Made by a program: the position numbers and the translations under genes. A model generated the notes under the pieces. The model worked only from the letters and a program-made list of their open reading frames with translations. It was not told the DNA's origin and searched no databases. Shown in pieces: positions 31,168 to 41,601 of a stretch of DNA of 64,000 nt. The DNA comes from Aurantimonas endophytica (GTDB lineage: Bacteria; Pseudomonadota; Alphaproteobacteria; Rhizobiales; Rhizobiaceae): NCBI RefSeq assembly GCF_014196845.1, contig NZ_JACIEM010000001.1:434001-498000 (forward strand). Direction: 5' to 3'. Within the stretch, counting starts at the first letter, position 1. Each line of letters starts with the position of its first letter.

Positions 31168-32004
31168 ATGGCACTTAAGAATTTCAAACCGAACACGCCG
31201 AGCCAGCGCCAGCTGGTCATCGTCGATCGCTCGGGCCTCTGGAAGGGCAAGCCGGTCAAGCATCTGACCGAGGGCCTCAGCCAGAAGGGCGGCCGCAACA
31301 ATACCGGCCGCGTGACGGCTCGGTACCAGGGCGGCGGGCACAAGCGGACCTATCGCCAGATCGACTTCAAGCGGCGCAAGCTGGATGTCGTCGGGACGGT
31401 CGAGCGGATCGAGTACGATCCGAACCGGACCGCGTTCATCGCGCTGATCAAGTACGCCGACGGCGAGCTTGCCTACATCCTGGCGCCGCAGCGCCTGGCT
31501 GCCGGCGACCAGATCGTCGCGGGCATGACCGGCGTCGACGTCAAGCCCGGCAATGCGATGCCACTGTCGTCGCTCCCCGTCGGCACCATCATCCACAATG
31601 TGGAGATGAAGCCGATGAAGGGTGGCCAGATCGCCCGCTCGGCCGGGTCCTATGCCCAGCTGGTCGGTCGCGACCAGGGCATGGCGATCCTGCGCCTCAA
31701 TTCGGGTGAGCAGCGGCTGGTGTCGTCCTCGTGCTTCGCCACGGTCGGCGCGGTGTCGAACCCTGACCACTCGAACATCAATCTCGGCAAGGCTGGGCGT
31801 TCGCGCTGGCTGGGCCGGCGCCCGCATGTTCGCGGTGTCGCGATGAACCCGGTCGATCACCCGCATGGCGGCGGCGAAGGCCGCACCTCGGGCGGTCGTC
31901 ATCCGGTCTCGCCCTGGGGCAAGCCGACCAAGGGCAAGCGGACACGCCAGAACAAGGCGACCGACCAGTTCATCATGCGCTCGCGCCATCAGCGTAAGAA
32001 GTAA
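31168..32004 (+). CDS. rplB: 50S ribosomal protein L2
   Basis: L2 is a core 50S protein near the peptidyl transferase centre. The 278-aa product carries [20 protein letters not shown] near residue 47 and the conserved [20 protein letters not shown] containing the key His near residue 230. Length is normal. It is 21 nt after rplW and 11 nt before rpsS. Confidence 0.99.
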   Translation: MALKNFKPNTPSQRQLVIVDRSGLWKGKPVKHLTEGLSQKGGRNNTGRVTARYQGGGHKRTYRQIDFKRRKLDVVGTVERIEYDPNRTAFIALIKYADGELAYILAPQRLAAGDQIVAGMTGVDVKPGNAMPLSSLPVGTIIHNVEMKPMKGGQIARSAGSYAQLVGRDQGMAILRLNSGEQRLVSSSCFATVGAVSNPDHSNINLGKAGRSRWLGRRPHVRGVAMNPVDHPHGGGEGRTSGGRHPVSPWGKPTKGKRTRQNKATDQFIMRSRHQRKK

Positions 32005-32015
32005 GGGGTTTTTTC

Positions 32016-32294
32016 ATGACACGTTCCGTCTGGAAGGGTCCGTTCGTCGATGGCTACCTTCTCAAGAAAGCCGAGAAGGCACGCGATAGCGGCCGCAATG
32101 ATGTGATCAAGATCTGGACCCGTCGCTCGACGATCCTGCCGCAGTTCGTTGGACTCACGTTCGGCGTCTACAACGGCAACAAGCACATTCCGGTCTCGGT
32201 CAACGAGGACATGGTCGGACACAAGTTCGGCGAGTTCGCTCCGACCCGTACCTATTACGGCCACGGCGCCGACAAGAAGGCGAAGAGGAAGTAA
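32016..32294 (+). CDS. rpsS: 30S ribosomal protein S19
   Basis: S19 binds 16S rRNA in the 30S head beside S13. The 92-aa protein begins [22 protein letters not shown] and has the signature [20 protein letters not shown] at the end. It lies between rplB (11 nt) and rplV (2 nt). Confidence 0.98.
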   Translation: MTRSVWKGPFVDGYLLKKAEKARDSGRNDVIKIWTRRSTILPQFVGLTFGVYNGNKHIPVSVNEDMVGHKFGEFAPTRTYYGHGADKKAKRK

Positions 32295-32296
32295 CG

Positions 32297-32686
32297 ATGG
32301 GTAAGGCGAAGGCCGAGCGCCGGCTTAACGAAAACGAAGCGAGAGCTGTCGCCCGGACGATCCGTGTCAGCCCGCAGAAGCTCAATCTCGTCGCGCAGAT
32401 GATCCGCGGCAAGAAGGTCGAGGCCGCATTGGCTGACCTGACCTTCTCGCGCAAGCGGATCGCCGAGACGGTCAAGAAGACGCTGGAAAGCGCCATCGCG
32501 AACGCCGAGAACAACCATGATCTCGACGTGGACGCGCTGATCGTGTCGGAAGCCTATGTCGGCAAGTCGATCACGATGAAGCGTTTCCATGCCCGCGGCC
32601 GCGGTCGTGCGAGCCGGGTGGAGAAGCCCTTCTCGCATCTGACGATCGTCGTTCGCGAGGTCGCCGCACTCGAGGAGGCCGCATAA
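32297..32686 (+). CDS. rplV: 50S ribosomal protein L22
   Basis: L22 lines the exit tunnel with a long beta hairpin that influences macrolide access. The 129-aa product contains [24 protein letters not shown]-type residues at the start and the hairpin [25 protein letters not shown] near the end. It shares one base with the rpsC start. Confidence 0.97.
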   Translation: MGKAKAERRLNENEARAVARTIRVSPQKLNLVAQMIRGKKVEAALADLTFSRKRIAETVKKTLESAIANAENNHDLDVDALIVSEAYVGKSITMKRFHARGRGRASRVEKPFSHLTIVVREVAALEEAA

Positions 32687-33393
32687 TGGGTCAGAAAATC
32701 AACCCGACCGGCTTCCGCCTCGGGATCAACCGTACCTGGGACTCGCGCTGGTTCGCCAACACCGGCGAATATGGCGAGCTCCTGCATGAGGATCTGAAGA
32801 TCCGCGCCTATCTGCTCGAAGAGCTGAAGCAGGCTGCGGTCTCCAAGATAGTCATCGAGCGTCCGCACAAGAAGTGCCGCATCACGATCCACTCGGCACG
32901 CCCGGGCATCGTCATCGGCAAGAAGGGCGCCGACATCGAGAAGCTTCGTAAGAAGCTCGCCTCGATGACCGACGCCGAGACGCACATCAACATCGTCGAG
33001 ATCCGCAAGCCGGAGATCGACGCGACGCTGGTGGCCCAGTCGATCGCCCAGCAGCTGGAGCGCCGCGTGGCGTTCCGTCGGGCGATGAAGCGTGCGGTCC
33101 AGTCGGCCATGCGCCTTGGCGCGGAAGGCATCCGGATCAATTGCGGCGGTCGCCTCGGCGGCGCCGAGATCGCCCGGACGGAATGGTACCGCGAGGGCCG
33201 TGTGCCGCTGCATACGCTGCGCGCCGACATCGATTACGGCACCGCCGAAGCCAAGACTGCCTACGGCATTTGCGGCGTCAAGGTGTGGATCTTCAAGGGC
33301 GAAATCCTCGAGCATGATCCGATGGCCTCCGAGCGCCGTCAGATCGAGGGTGATGCCCAGGGCGGCGGCGGTCGTCGTCGCGAGCACGCCTGA
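32686..33393 (+). CDS. rpsC: 30S ribosomal protein S3
   Basis: S3 lies at the mRNA entry channel. The 235-aa protein has [22 protein letters not shown] at the N-terminus, a KH domain with [18 protein letters not shown] near residue 73, and the C-terminal domain with [27 protein letters not shown]. The last residues are a Gly/Arg tail. It starts on the last base of rplV. Confidence 0.99.
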   Translation: MGQKINPTGFRLGINRTWDSRWFANTGEYGELLHEDLKIRAYLLEELKQAAVSKIVIERPHKKCRITIHSARPGIVIGKKGADIEKLRKKLASMTDAETHINIVEIRKPEIDATLVAQSIAQQLERRVAFRRAMKRAVQSAMRLGAEGIRINCGGRLGGAEIARTEWYREGRVPLHTLRADIDYGTAEAKTAYGICGVKVWIFKGEILEHDPMASERRQIEGDAQGGGGRRREHA

Positions 33394-33418
33394 CGGCCAG
33401 AATTCGGAGTAACGAAAG

Positions 33419-33832
33419 ATGCTGCAGCCAAAGCGCACGAAGTACCGGAAGGCGTTCAAGGGACGCATTCACGGCACGGCCAAGGGTGGAACGAGCCTCA
33501 ATTTCGGTTCGTTCGGTCTGAAGGCGGTCGAGCCGGAGCGGGTCACCGCCCGGCAGATCGAGGCGGCTCGCCGCGCGATCACCCGTCAGATGAAGCGCCA
33601 GGGCCGCGTCTGGATCCGGATCTTCCCGGACCTGCCGGTCACGTCGAAGCCGACCGAAGTCCGCATGGGCAAGGGCAAGGGCTCCGTCGACTACTGGGCC
33701 GCCCGGGTTCATCCCGGTCGCGTCATGTTCGAGATCGACGGCGTATCCGAAGACATCGCGCGGGAAGCGCTGCGGCTGGGAGCTGCGAAGCTCCCGATCC
33801 GCACGCGCTTTATCCAGCGCATCGCCGAGTAA
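33419..33832 (+). CDS. rplP: 50S ribosomal protein L16
   Basis: L16 contacts the A-site tRNA elbow and is added late in 50S assembly. The 137-aa protein begins [19 protein letters not shown], and [26 protein letters not shown] holds the Arg that is hydroxylated in some bacteria. It is 25 nt after rpsC and 12 nt before rpmC, the invariant rplP-rpmC-rpsQ order. Confidence 0.98.
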   Translation: MLQPKRTKYRKAFKGRIHGTAKGGTSLNFGSFGLKAVEPERVTARQIEAARRAITRQMKRQGRVWIRIFPDLPVTSKPTEVRMGKGKGSVDYWAARVHPGRVMFEIDGVSEDIAREALRLGAAKLPIRTRFIQRIAE

Positions 33833-33844
33833 GGAGAGTTTGAA

Positions 33845-34045
33845 GTGAAAGCTTCCGACGTCAAGACGCTGACCCAGGACGAACTCACCGACGAGCTCGC
33901 CAAGCTGAAGAAGGAGCAGTTCAACCTGCGCTTCCAGCGTGCCACCGGTCAGCTTGAGAATACCGCCCGCGTTCGCCAGGTGCGTCGCGACATCGCACGG
34001 ATCAAGACGATCAACCGCTCCAAGGCGGCCGAGGCGAAGGCCTGA
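33845..34045 (+). CDS. rpmC: 50S ribosomal protein L29
   Basis: L29 is a two-helix protein near the exit tunnel that helps dock trigger factor and SRP. The 66-aa product starts at GTG with [18 protein letters not shown], preceded by AAGGAGAG. The signature [35 protein letters not shown] fills the middle. It is 10 nt before rpsQ. Confidence 0.97.
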   Translation: MKASDVKTLTQDELTDELAKLKKEQFNLRFQRATGQLENTARVRQVRRDIARIKTINRSKAAEAKA

Positions 34046-34055
34046 GGATCAGATA

Positions 34056-34304
34056 ATGCCGAAACGCATCCTGCAGGGGACGGTCGTCTCCGACAAGAAC
34101 GAAAAGACGGTGGTGGTTCTGGTGGAGCGTCGCTTCACTCATCCGCTGTTCAAGAAGACCGTGCGCCGGTCGAAGAAGTACAAGGCGCATGACGAGAACA
34201 ATCAGTGCAAGATCGGCGACATGGTCTCCATCCAGGAGAGCCGTCCGATCTCGAAGGACAAGAGCTGGGTCGTCGTTTCCAACGACGCGGCAGCAGCCAG
34301 TTAA
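34056..34304 (+). CDS. rpsQ: 30S ribosomal protein S17
   Basis: S17 is a primary 16S rRNA-binding OB-fold protein. The 82-aa product starts [25 protein letters not shown]; the frame is open upstream through rpmC but that is overlap, not protein. [29 protein letters not shown] is typical of S17. A 64-nt gap precedes rplN, unusually wide for this part of the operon. Confidence 0.97.
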   Translation: MPKRILQGTVVSDKNEKTVVVLVERRFTHPLFKKTVRRSKKYKAHDENNQCKIGDMVSIQESRPISKDKSWVVVSNDAAAAS

Positions 34305-34368
34305 TCGGTACGGTCGGTGAAGCGCCTCGGCGGCGCCTCCCGGCAACAAGCTTTGAAGGCGGCCTGAC

Positions 34369-34737
34369 ATGATTCAGATGCAAACAAACCTCGACGTCGC
34401 GGATAATTCCGGCGCGCGTCGTGTCATGTGCATCAAGGTTCTGGGCGGCTCGAAGCGGAAATACGCGTCCGTCGGCGACATCATCGTGGTGTCGATCAAG
34501 GAAGCTATTCCGCGCGGCCGCGTCAAGAAGGGCGACGTGATGAAGGCCGTGGTGGTACGCACCGCCAAGGACATCCGTCGCGCCGACGGTTCGGTCATTC
34601 GGTTCGATTCGAATGCCGCGGTGCTCATCGACAACAAGAAAGAGCCAGTCGGCACCCGTATCTTCGGACCGGTTCCGCGCGAGCTTCGCGCCAAGAACCA
34701 CATGAAGATCATCTCGCTGGCCCCTGAAGTTCTATAG
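34369..34737 (+). CDS. rplN: 50S ribosomal protein L14
   Basis: L14 lies at the 30S/50S interface and is the docking site of the silencing factor RsfS. The 122-aa protein starts [27 protein letters not shown] and has [24 protein letters not shown], both invariant. It leads the spc-type genes and is 13 nt before rplX. Confidence 0.99.
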   Translation: MIQMQTNLDVADNSGARRVMCIKVLGGSKRKYASVGDIIVVSIKEAIPRGRVKKGDVMKAVVVRTAKDIRRADGSVIRFDSNAAVLIDNKKEPVGTRIFGPVPRELRAKNHMKIISLAPEVL

Positions 34738-34750
34738 AGGAGAGCGGACG

Positions 34751-35065
34751 ATGCAAAAGATCCGCAAGGGCGACACGGTCGTCGTGCTCGCCGGCAAGGA
34801 CAAGGGCCGGTCGGGCGAAGTCATCAAGATGATGCCGAAGGACGATCGCGCCCTGGTGCGCGGCGTCAACATGGTCAAGCGCCATCAGCGCCAGACCGCT
34901 TCGCAGGAAGCCGGTATCATCACCAAGGAAGCCCCGATCCACCTGTCGAACCTCGCGGTCTCCGACCCGAAGGACGGCAAGGCAACCCGCGTCGGCTTCA
35001 AGACCCTCGACGACGGCACCAAGGTGCGCGTCGCGAAGCGCTCGGGAGAGCAGATCAATGGCTGA
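34751..35065 (+). CDS. rplX: 50S ribosomal protein L24
   Basis: L24 initiates 50S assembly. The 104-aa protein begins [24 protein letters not shown], a KOW motif, followed by [12 protein letters not shown]. Its last 8 nt overlap the start of rplE, so translation of the two is coupled. Confidence 0.98.
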   Translation: MQKIRKGDTVVVLAGKDKGRSGEVIKMMPKDDRALVRGVNMVKRHQRQTASQEAGIITKEAPIHLSNLAVSDPKDGKATRVGFKTLDDGTKVRVAKRSGEQING

Positions 35066-35621
35066 GACCGCAACCGCTTACGAGCCGCGGCTGAAGCGCG
35101 TCTATCGCGATGAAATCCGCAAGGCGCTGCTGGAGCAGTTCTCGTACTCCAACGAGATGCAGGTCCCGCGCCTCGAGAAGATCGTCATCAACATGGGTGT
35201 CGGCGAGGCGACGGCAGATTCCAAGAAGCCGAGCGTGGCTGCCGAGGATCTCGCGCGCATCGCCGGGCAGAAGCCCGTCGTGACCCGCGCCACCAAGTCC
35301 ATCGCCGGCTTCAAGCTGCGCGAGGGAATGCCGATTGGCGCGAAGGTGACTCTGCGCAAGGACAAAATGTACGAGTTCATGGACCGGCTGGTGCAGATCG
35401 CGCTGCCGCGCGTCCGCGACTTCCGCGGCCTGAACCCGAAGAGCTTCGATGGCCGCGGCAATTTCGCCATGGGCATCAAGGAACACATCGTGTTTCCCGA
35501 GATCAACTACGACAAGGTTGATCAGATGTGGGGCATGGACATCATCGTCTGTACGACGGCGAACAATGACGAGGAAGCCCGGGCGCTGTTGAAGGCGTTC
35601 AACTTCCCCTTCCGCCAGTAA
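35058..35621 (+). CDS. rplE: 50S ribosomal protein L5
   Basis: L5 binds 5S rRNA and contacts P-site tRNA. The 187-aa protein has the family signature [13 protein letters not shown] near residue 36, [19 protein letters not shown] and the C-terminal [25 protein letters not shown]. It overlaps rplX by 8 nt and is 25 nt before rpsN. Confidence 0.99.
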   Translation: MAETATAYEPRLKRVYRDEIRKALLEQFSYSNEMQVPRLEKIVINMGVGEATADSKKPSVAAEDLARIAGQKPVVTRATKSIAGFKLREGMPIGAKVTLRKDKMYEFMDRLVQIALPRVRDFRGLNPKSFDGRGNFAMGIKEHIVFPEINYDKVDQMWGMDIIVCTTANNDEEARALLKAFNFPFRQ

Positions 35622-35646
35622 CGGCAGTCGAGCAAAGGACGAGACA

Positions 35647-35952
35647 ATGGCCAAAAAGGGCATGATCGAGCAGAACGAGCATCGCAAGAAGCTGGTGAAG
35701 AAATTCGCCGCCAAGCGAGCCGCCCTGAAGACGATCACCAAGAATGCCGACGCTCCCATGGAGGAGCGTTTCCGGGCGCAGCTCGAGCTGGCGGAACTTC
35801 CGCGCAACAGCTCGAAGGTGCGTGTCCGCAATCGCTGCGAAGTCACCGGCCGTCCGCGTGCCTATTATCGCAAGCTGAAGATGAGCCGCATCGCGCTGCG
35901 GGACCTGGGCAACAATGGCCAGATTCCCGGCATCGTGAAGTCGAGCTGGTAA
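35647..35952 (+). CDS. rpsN: 30S ribosomal protein S14 (zinc-independent long form)
   Basis: S14 is a 30S head protein. The 101-aa length and the single Cys in [21 protein letters not shown] show the C-minus form that needs no zinc. The product ends [11 protein letters not shown] as expected. Placement between rplE and rpsH is standard. Confidence 0.98.
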   Translation: MAKKGMIEQNEHRKKLVKKFAAKRAALKTITKNADAPMEERFRAQLELAELPRNSSKVRVRNRCEVTGRPRAYYRKLKMSRIALRDLGNNGQIPGIVKSSW

Positions 35953-35964
35953 GGAGGTCACGTC

Positions 35965-36363
35965 ATGTCACTATCTGATCCTCTCGGCGATATGCTGACC
36001 CGCATCCGCAACGCCATCATGCGCAATAAGTCGTCGGTGATGACGCCGGCGTCGAAGCTGCGCGGCCGGGTGCTCGACGTCCTCAAGGACGAGGGCTACA
36101 TCCGCGGCTACACGCAGACCGAATTCGTCAACGGCCAGTCTGAGTTTCAGATCGAGCTGAAGTATTATGAGGGCACTCCGGTGATCCGCGAGATCGCTCG
36201 CGTCTCCAAGCCTGGTCGGCGGGTCTACGTTTCGGCGAAGACCATCCCGCAGGTGGCGAACGGGCTGGGCATCTCGGTGCTGTCGACGCCTAAGGGCGTC
36301 ATGGCCGATCACAGCGCCCGCGAACAGAATGTCGGCGGTGAGGTGCTCTGCCGCGTCTTCTGA
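35965..36363 (+). CDS. rpsH: 30S ribosomal protein S8
   Basis: S8 binds helix 21 of 16S rRNA and in E. coli represses the spc operon by binding rplE mRNA. The 132-aa protein starts [22 protein letters not shown] and ends with the signature [32 protein letters not shown] ribosome-binding site precedes it. Confidence 0.98.
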   Translation: MSLSDPLGDMLTRIRNAIMRNKSSVMTPASKLRGRVLDVLKDEGYIRGYTQTEFVNGQSEFQIELKYYEGTPVIREIARVSKPGRRVYVSAKTIPQVANGLGISVLSTPKGVMADHSAREQNVGGEVLCRVF

Positions 36364-36407
36364 CGCGGTAGCAGCCTCCCAGCGCAACGAACGGACAGGG
36401 TTTCGAT

Positions 36408-36941
36408 ATGTCTCGTATTGGTAAAAAGCCGGTCGCCGTACCCGATGGCGTGACTGCGTCCGTCGATGGGCAGACCGTCACGGTCAAGGGACCGAAGGGC
36501 GAGCTCTCCTTCGTGGTGAACGAAGAAGTGCTGGTGAAGATGGAAGAGGGCGCGATCCAGGTGGATCCGCGCGACCAGTCCAAGGATGCGCGGTCGAAGT
36601 GGGGCATGTCCCGCACGATGATCTCGAACATCCTGAACGGCGTGAAGACCGGTTTCGAGAAGAAGCTCGAGATCAACGGCGTTGGCTATCGTGCGTCGCT
36701 GCAGGGCAAGAACCTTCAGCTGGCGCTTGGCTTCAGCCATGACGTGCTCTATCCGGTGCCGGAAGGCATTCAGATCGTCGTTCCGAAGCCGACGGAGATC
36801 GTCGTCTCGGGCATCGACAAGCAGCGTGTCGGCCAGGTCGCCGCTGAAATCCGCGAATACCGCGGTCCCGAGCCGTACAAGGGCAAGGGCGTGAAATACG
36901 CGGACGAAACCATCGTCCGCAAGGAAGGCAAGAAGAAGTAG
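36408..36941 (+). CDS. rplF: 50S ribosomal protein L6
   Basis: L6 sits at the base of the GTPase-associated region. The 177-aa product starts [22 protein letters not shown] and ends with the C-terminal signature [25 protein letters not shown]. Two similar domains are normal for L6. It is 8 nt before rplR. Confidence 0.98.
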   Translation: MSRIGKKPVAVPDGVTASVDGQTVTVKGPKGELSFVVNEEVLVKMEEGAIQVDPRDQSKDARSKWGMSRTMISNILNGVKTGFEKKLEINGVGYRASLQGKNLQLALGFSHDVLYPVPEGIQIVVPKPTEIVVSGIDKQRVGQVAAEIREYRGPEPYKGKGVKYADETIVRKEGKKK

Positions 36942-36949
36942 GGCTCGTT

Positions 36950-37312
36950 ATGGCTACACCGAAGGAAAACCTGCGGCGCCGTGCTTCGCGCGTCCGCCGC
37001 TCGCTCAAGAAGGTGGCGAATGGCAGGCCTCGCCTGTCCGTTCACCGCTCGTCGAAGAACATCTACGCGCAGATCATCGACGACGAGGCGGGCCGGACAC
37101 TGGCTGCAGCTTCGAGCCTCGATGCCAATCTGCGCGAAGCATTGAAGACGGGGGCCGATACGGCCGCCGCAGCTGCCGTGGGCAAGCTCGTCGCCGAGCG
37201 CGCCAAGGAAGCTGGTGTCACGGACGTGGTTTTCGATCGCGGCGCTTTCATCTATCACGGCCGCATCAAGGCTCTGGCTGATTCCGCCCGTGAGGGCGGG
37301 CTCAACTTCTGA
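36950..37312 (+). CDS. rplR: 50S ribosomal protein L18
   Basis: L18 binds 5S rRNA with L5. The 120-aa protein starts [21 protein letters not shown], has [29 protein letters not shown], and ends [28 protein letters not shown], all family-typical. An unusually wide 107-nt gap with a hairpin (37359-37380) separates it from rpsE. Confidence 0.98.
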   Translation: MATPKENLRRRASRVRRSLKKVANGRPRLSVHRSSKNIYAQIIDDEAGRTLAAASSLDANLREALKTGADTAAAAAVGKLVAERAKEAGVTDVVFDRGAFIYHGRIKALADSAREGGLNF

Positions 37313-37358
37313 GCCTGTCGTTCCGCCGGCATTGCGGCGGCGGAGTGGAAACGAACCG

Positions 37359-37380
37359 GACGGTCGCCAAGGCGGCCGTC
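37359..37380 (+). other. Hairpin in the rplR-rpsE gap
   Basis: GACGGTCGCC faces GGCGGCCGTC with one wobble pair, forming a stem of about nine pairs with a very small loop, 21 nt after a GCCG/CGGC-rich element. It lies mid-operon and may stabilise mRNA ends or attenuate. Confidence 0.4.
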
Positions 37381-37419
37381 TTCGCTTAGACGCCTCCGGA
37401 AAAGAACAAGGAACAGGAT

Positions 37420-37977
37420 ATGGCGCCTCGCAATGACAGACATGACGATCGCGACGACGGTTTCGTCGACAAGCTCGTCCACATCAACCGCGTCGCCAAG
37501 GTCGTCAAGGGCGGCCGTCGCTTCGGTTTCGCCGCGCTCGTCGTGGTCGGCGACCTGAAGGGCCGCGTCGGCTTCGGCCACGGCAAGGCCCGTGAAGTGC
37601 CGGAGGCGATCCGCAAGGCGACGGAAGCCGCCAAGCGCGACCTGATCTTCGTTCCGCTGCGCGACGCTCGCACGCTGCATCATGACACCGAAGGCCGCCA
37701 TGGGGCCGGCAAGGTCATCCTGCGCGCGGCAGAAGCCGGTACCGGCATCATCGCCGGTGGTCCGATGCGCGCCGTGTTCGAGGCCGTCGGCATGCACGAC
37801 GTCGTCGCCAAGTCGCTCGGTTCGTCGAACCCCTACAACATGGTTCGCGCCACGTTCGACGCGCTGAAACAGGCGGTTCATCCCAAGGACGTTGCGGCGC
37901 GCCGGGGCTTGAAGTACTCGACCCTGCAGGCACGTCGCCGCGATCTCGCGGGCGTCTCGGCTTCGGCCGAGGATTGA
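37420..37977 (+). CDS. rpsE: 30S ribosomal protein S5
   Basis: S5 lies at the mRNA entry tunnel and affects decoding fidelity. The 185-aa protein has the double-stranded-RNA-binding-type N-terminal domain with [16 protein letters not shown]-like residues (here [16 protein letters not shown]) and [17 protein letters not shown], then [19 protein letters not shown]. It is 51 nt before rpmD. Confidence 0.98.
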   Translation: MAPRNDRHDDRDDGFVDKLVHINRVAKVVKGGRRFGFAALVVVGDLKGRVGFGHGKAREVPEAIRKATEAAKRDLIFVPLRDARTLHHDTEGRHGAGKVILRAAEAGTGIIAGGPMRAVFEAVGMHDVVAKSLGSSNPYNMVRATFDALKQAVHPKDVAARRGLKYSTLQARRRDLAGVSASAED

Positions 37978-38028
37978 TTGGACGGGCAGGGGTCCGACCC
38001 TTGCCGCTTTGAGTGAAGGAGCCAATCG

Positions 38029-38232
38029 ATGGCCGACAAGAAGACTGCGGGTAACACCATCACCGTCGAGCAGATCGGCAGCCCGCTTCGCCGCCCCGAC
38101 GCCCAGCGCCAGACGCTGGTCGGGCTTGGCCTGAACAAGATGAACCGCCGCCGCACGCTCGAGGACACTCCTGCGGTGCGCGGCATGATCGCCAAGGTCC
38201 ACCACCTCGTTCGCGTGATCGAGGAGGCCTGA
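38029..38232 (+). CDS. rpmD: 50S ribosomal protein L30
   Basis: L30 is a small 50S protein present in most proteobacteria. The 67-aa product has [25 protein letters not shown] near the start and the typical [15 protein letters not shown] end. It is followed by a 121-nt gap that holds two strong hairpins before rplO. Confidence 0.97.
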   Translation: MADKKTAGNTITVEQIGSPLRRPDAQRQTLVGLGLNKMNRRRTLEDTPAVRGMIAKVHHLVRVIEEA

Positions 38233-38243
38233 TCATCGATGCT

Positions 38244-38265
38244 GACGCGGCCGTCCGGCCGCGTC
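38244..38265 (+). other. Perfect hairpin 1 in the rpmD-rplO gap
   Basis: GACGCGGCC and GGCCGCGTC form a perfect 9-bp stem with a GTCC loop, starting 11 nt after the rpmD stop. No T run follows, so full termination is unlikely; partial attenuation or 3'-end protection is possible. Confidence 0.5.
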
Positions 38266-38304
38266 GCTTCGAGAGGCACAACCCATTGCCAGAGCGTCTC
38301 TGCC

Positions 38305-38322
38305 GTCCCGACCCGTCGGGAC
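38305..38322 (+). other. Perfect hairpin 2 in the rpmD-rplO gap
   Basis: GTCCCGA-CCCG-TCGGGAC forms a 7-bp stem with a 4-nt loop, about 30 nt before the rplO start. It may affect rplO translation or mark a processing site. Confidence 0.45.
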
Positions 38323-38353
38323 ATCGGGCCGGGGATACTCCAGGAGAAGACTG

Positions 38354-38824
38354 ATGAATCTGAACGAGATCTCCGACAAGCCCGGTGCAACGCAGTCGCG
38401 CAAGCGCGTCGGTCGTGGCATCGGTTCGGGCACCGGCAAGACCGGCGGTCGCGGCGTGAAAGGCCAGAAGTCCCGCTCGGGCGTCGCCATCAATGGCTTC
38501 GAGGGCGGCCAGATGCCGCTCTTCCGGCGTCTGCCGAAGCGTGGCTTCACGAATATTTTCGCCAAGGACTTCACCGTTGTGTCGGTCGGGCGCATCCAGC
38601 AGGCGATCGACGCCGGCAAGCTCGACGCCGCCGACGCGATTGATGTCGCTGCCCTGAAGGCAGCTGGGATCGTTCGTCGCACGAAGGACGGTGTCCGTCT
38701 GCTCGGCGACGGCGAACTCTCCGCGAAGATCACGATCACCGTCGCGGGCGCTTCCAAGTCGGCGGTCGAGAAGGTCGAGAAGGCCGGTGGTTCGGTGACG
38801 TCCGGGAACAGCACCGCGGCTTAA
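38354..38824 (+). CDS. rplO: 50S ribosomal protein L15
   Basis: L15 is an assembly protein that contacts many 23S rRNA domains. The 156-aa protein starts [30 protein letters not shown] and has the Gly/Lys/Arg-rich N-terminal tail plus [18 protein letters not shown]. It precedes secY as in all spc operons. Its stop codon lies in the centre of a perfect palindrome (38814-38831). Confidence 0.98.
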   Translation: MNLNEISDKPGATQSRKRVGRGIGSGTGKTGGRGVKGQKSRSGVAINGFEGGQMPLFRRLPKRGFTNIFAKDFTVVSVGRIQQAIDAGKLDAADAIDVAALKAAGIVRRTKDGVRLLGDGELSAKITITVAGASKSAVEKVEKAGGSVTSGNSTAA

Positions 38825-38831
38825 GCCGCGG
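38814..38831 (+). other. Perfect palindrome over the rplO stop codon
   Basis: CCGCGGCTTAAGCCGCGG is an 18-nt perfect palindrome whose centre includes the TAA stop of rplO. As RNA it folds into a 7-bp stem with a TTAA loop. It could protect the upstream mRNA or separate rplO and secY translation, in a 142-nt gap otherwise without genes. Confidence 0.5.
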
Positions 38832-38966
38832 CTTGCGCCCCACGTTCGACCCGCCTATCTCTCGGGCTCCCTCGGCGAGGGGGCTCGCTTTCAACCCGGG
38901 CCGGCGGGTTTCGCCTGAGCGTCTCTCGACCGACATGCGGGACGACAACCCGGAGACATCCCCTTC

Positions 38967-40310
38967 ATGGCATCGGCTGCGGAACAACTCGCCGCTAACT
39001 TGAATTTCTCCGCCTTTTCCAAGGCCGAGGACCTCAAGAAGCGTATCTGGTTCACGCTCGGCGCGCTTCTGGTCTACCGGCTCGGGACGTACATCCCGAT
39101 GCCCGGCATCAATCCCGATGCGCTGGCGCAGGCTTTCTCGCAGCAGTCGTCGGGCATTCTCGGCCTGTTCAACATGTTTTCCGGCGGCGCCATCGAGCGC
39201 ATGGCGATCTTCGCCCTCGGAATCATGCCCTACATTTCGGCGTCGATCATCATCCAGCTCATGACCTCGGTCGTGCCGTCGCTGGAGACGCTGAAGAAGG
39301 AAGGCGAGCAGGGCCGCAAGGTCATCAACCAGTACACCCGTTACGGCACCGTTCTCCTGGCGACGGTTCAGGCCTACGGCATTGCCGCGGGGCTGGAGTC
39401 GCAACCGGGCATCGTCGTCGACCCGAGCTGGTTCTTCCGCGTTTCCGCCGTGATCACGCTTGTCGGTGGCACGATGTTTCTGATGTGGCTCGGCGAGCAG
39501 ATCACCGCGCGCGGCATCGGCAACGGTATCTCACTGATCATCTTCGCCGGCATCGTCGCCAACCTGCCGTCGGCCATTGCCAACCTCTTGGAGCTCGGCC
39601 GGACCGGTGCCCTGTCGACCGCGATCATCCTGCTGGTGATCGTCGTCGCGATCACCTGCATCGCCGGCATCGTGTTCTTCGAGCGGGCGCAGAGACGGTT
39701 GCTGATCCAGTACCCGAAGCGCCAGGTCGGCAACCGCATGTTCCAGGGCGACACCTCGCACCTGCCGCTGAAGCTGAACACTTCGGGCGTGATCCCGCCG
39801 ATCTTCGCCTCTTCCCTGCTGCTGCTGCCGGTCACCGTCGCGAACTTCACCGATACGACGCAGCTGCCGGCGTGGGCGACCACGGTGGTCGCTTCGCTCG
39901 GCCACGGCCAGCCGCTGTACATGTTCCTGTATGCCGCGCTGATCGCATTCTTCGCGTTCTTCTACACGGCTGTCGTCTTCAGTCCCAAGGACACCGCCGA
40001 CAACCTCAAGAAGCATGGCGGCTTCATCCCGGGTATCCGTCCCGGTGAGCGTACGGCCGACTACATCGACTATGTCCTCACCCGGATTACCGTCATCGGC
40101 GCCATCTATCTGGTGGTGATCTGCCTGTTGCCCGAGTTTCTCATATCGGCTGCCGGCATTCCGTTCTATCTCGGGGGCACCTCGCTGCTGATCGTCGTCA
40201 GCGTGACCATGGATACGGTCGCCCAGGTGCAGGGCCACCTTCTGGCCCACCAGTACGAGGGCCTGGTCAAGAAGGCGAAGCTCAGAGGGGGGAGACGAGG
40301 GGGCAAATGA
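38967..40310 (+). CDS. secY: Protein translocase subunit SecY
   Basis: SecY is the protein-conducting channel of the inner membrane. The 447-aa protein has ten hydrophobic helices, with the plug-region [15 protein letters not shown] near residue 88 and cytoplasmic loops with [14 protein letters not shown]-like residues (here [17 protein letters not shown]) that contact the ribosome. It ends RGGRRGGK and overlaps adk by 4 nt. Confidence 0.99.
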   Translation: MASAAEQLAANLNFSAFSKAEDLKKRIWFTLGALLVYRLGTYIPMPGINPDALAQAFSQQSSGILGLFNMFSGGAIERMAIFALGIMPYISASIIIQLMTSVVPSLETLKKEGEQGRKVINQYTRYGTVLLATVQAYGIAAGLESQPGIVVDPSWFFRVSAVITLVGGTMFLMWLGEQITARGIGNGISLIIFAGIVANLPSAIANLLELGRTGALSTAIILLVIVVAITCIAGIVFFERAQRRLLIQYPKRQVGNRMFQGDTSHLPLKLNTSGVIPPIFASSLLLLPVTVANFTDTTQLPAWATTVVASLGHGQPLYMFLYAALIAFFAFFYTAVVFSPKDTADNLKKHGGFIPGIRPGERTADYIDYVLTRITVIGAIYLVVICLLPEFLISAAGIPFYLGGTSLLIVVSVTMDTVAQVQGHLLAHQYEGLVKKAKLRGGRRGGK

Positions 40311-40954
40311 TACTGATTTTGTTGGGGCCGCCGGGCGCGGGCAAGGGTACCCAAGCCCATCGGCTGATCGAAAGACTGGGCATACCGCAGCTTTCGACGG
40401 GGGACATGCTGAGGGCGGCGGTGGCCGCCCAGAGCGAAGTAGGGAAGCAGGCGAAGGCCGTAATGGACGCCGGCAATCTCGTCTCGGACGACATCGTCAA
40501 CGCGATCGTTTCGGAGCGGATCGACCAGCCGGACTGCGCCAACGGCTTCATCCTCGACGGCTATCCGCGCACGCTGGTGCAGGCGGATGCGGTCGAGGCG
40601 ATGCTGGATGCCAAGGGCCTGGCGCTCGATCACGTGATCGAGATGCGGGTTGACGACGACGTGCTGGTCAAGCGCGTCTCCGGTCGTTTCACCTGTGCCA
40701 AGTGCGGAGCGGTCTATCACGACGAGGACCGCAAGCCGAAGGTGGACGGCGTCTGCGACGTCTGCCAGTCGACCGAATTCAAGCGTCGGCCGGACGACAA
40801 TGCCGAGACCATGCGCACCCGTCTGAGGTCCTATTACAAGGATACCTCGCCGCTGGTCGGGTACTACCACTGCAAGGGTACGTTGCGCTGGGTAGACGGT
40901 ATGCAGGACGTCGATGCGGTGACGCAGAGCATCGAGCGCATCGTCAACGGCTGA
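40307..40954 (+). CDS. adk: Adenylate kinase (zinc-type LID)
   Basis: Adk interconverts ATP, ADP and AMP. The 215-aa protein has the P-loop [11 protein letters not shown] at residues 7-17, and FILDGYPRT for AMP binding. The LID domain carries four Cys ([11 protein letters not shown]... and GVCDVCQ), a structural zinc site common in alphaproteobacteria and Gram-positives but absent in E. coli. Its ATG overlaps the secY stop, and it closes the spc transcript before the alpha-operon promoter. Confidence 0.98.
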   Translation: MILILLGPPGAGKGTQAHRLIERLGIPQLSTGDMLRAAVAAQSEVGKQAKAVMDAGNLVSDDIVNAIVSERIDQPDCANGFILDGYPRTLVQADAVEAMLDAKGLALDHVIEMRVDDDVLVKRVSGRFTCAKCGAVYHDEDRKPKVDGVCDVCQSTEFKRRPDDNAETMRTRLRSYYKDTSPLVGYYHCKGTLRWVDGMQDVDAVTQSIERIVNG

Positions 40955-40986
40955 CGCTGCGCCACCAACGACCCCGGGGCAGGCGG

Positions 40987-41016
40987 TTGACTTGTCAAGC
41001 CCCGATGATCTATAGC
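40987..41016 (+). promoter_or_regulatory. Predicted promoter of the alpha operon (rpsM-rpsK-rpoA-rplQ)
   Basis: TTGACT at 40987-40992 is followed after 17 nt by CTATAG (41010-41015), matching the alphaproteobacterial TTGACN-17-CTATAN consensus well. The transcript would have a leader of about 130 nt before rpsM. Confidence 0.65.
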
Positions 41017-41152
41017 CTGCGCCTATTCGCGAATCCTTTGCGATCGGCGCAGGCCTTCGTTTGGAAGTCCTGTCTCGGTCGTTGTCGGCCGTAGGGCTCC
41101 CGCATCTTGTGCGAGGCAGCTTCTCTGCCCATTTAATTCTAGGAGTATGGTT

Positions 41153-41521
41153 GTGGCACGCATCGCTGGCGTCAACATCCCGACGAACAAGCGCGTCGTC
41201 ATCGCTCTGCAGTACATCCACGGCATTGGCTCGACGTTCGCGAAAGAGATCGTCGAGAAGGTCAATCTCGGCGAAGAGCGCCGGGTGAACGACCTCACCG
41301 ATGCCGAGGTTCTGCAGATCCGCGAGATGATCGATCGCGATTATCAGGTCGAGGGCGATCTTCGCCGCGAGACCGCGATGAACATCAAGCGACTGATGGA
41401 TCTCGGCTGCTACCGCGGCCTGCGCCATCGTCGCGGCCTGCCGGTGCGCGGCCAGCGCACCCACACCAATGCCCGCACCCGCAAGGGCCCGGCAAAGGCG
41501 ATCGCAGGCAAGAAGAAATAA
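41153..41521 (+). CDS. rpsM: 30S ribosomal protein S13
   Basis: S13 contacts both subunits in the 30S head. I prefer the GTG at 41153 ([16 protein letters not shown], 122 aa) over the ATG at 41147. The AGGAG at 41141-41145 is only 1 nt from the ATG but 7 nt from the GTG, and S13 proteins normally start [34 protein letters not shown] at the end is the family signature. Confidence 0.96.
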   Translation: MARIAGVNIPTNKRVVIALQYIHGIGSTFAKEIVEKVNLGEERRVNDLTDAEVLQIREMIDRDYQVEGDLRRETAMNIKRLMDLGCYRGLRHRRGLPVRGQRTHTNARTRKGPAKAIAGKKK

Positions 41522-41601
41522 TTCGCGGCGCGCCTTCGGGCGCGCTGTCGGTGTAGCCGCTGGAATGACGGCGGTGTCGATATCAACAGGACCGATTTTA
41601 T

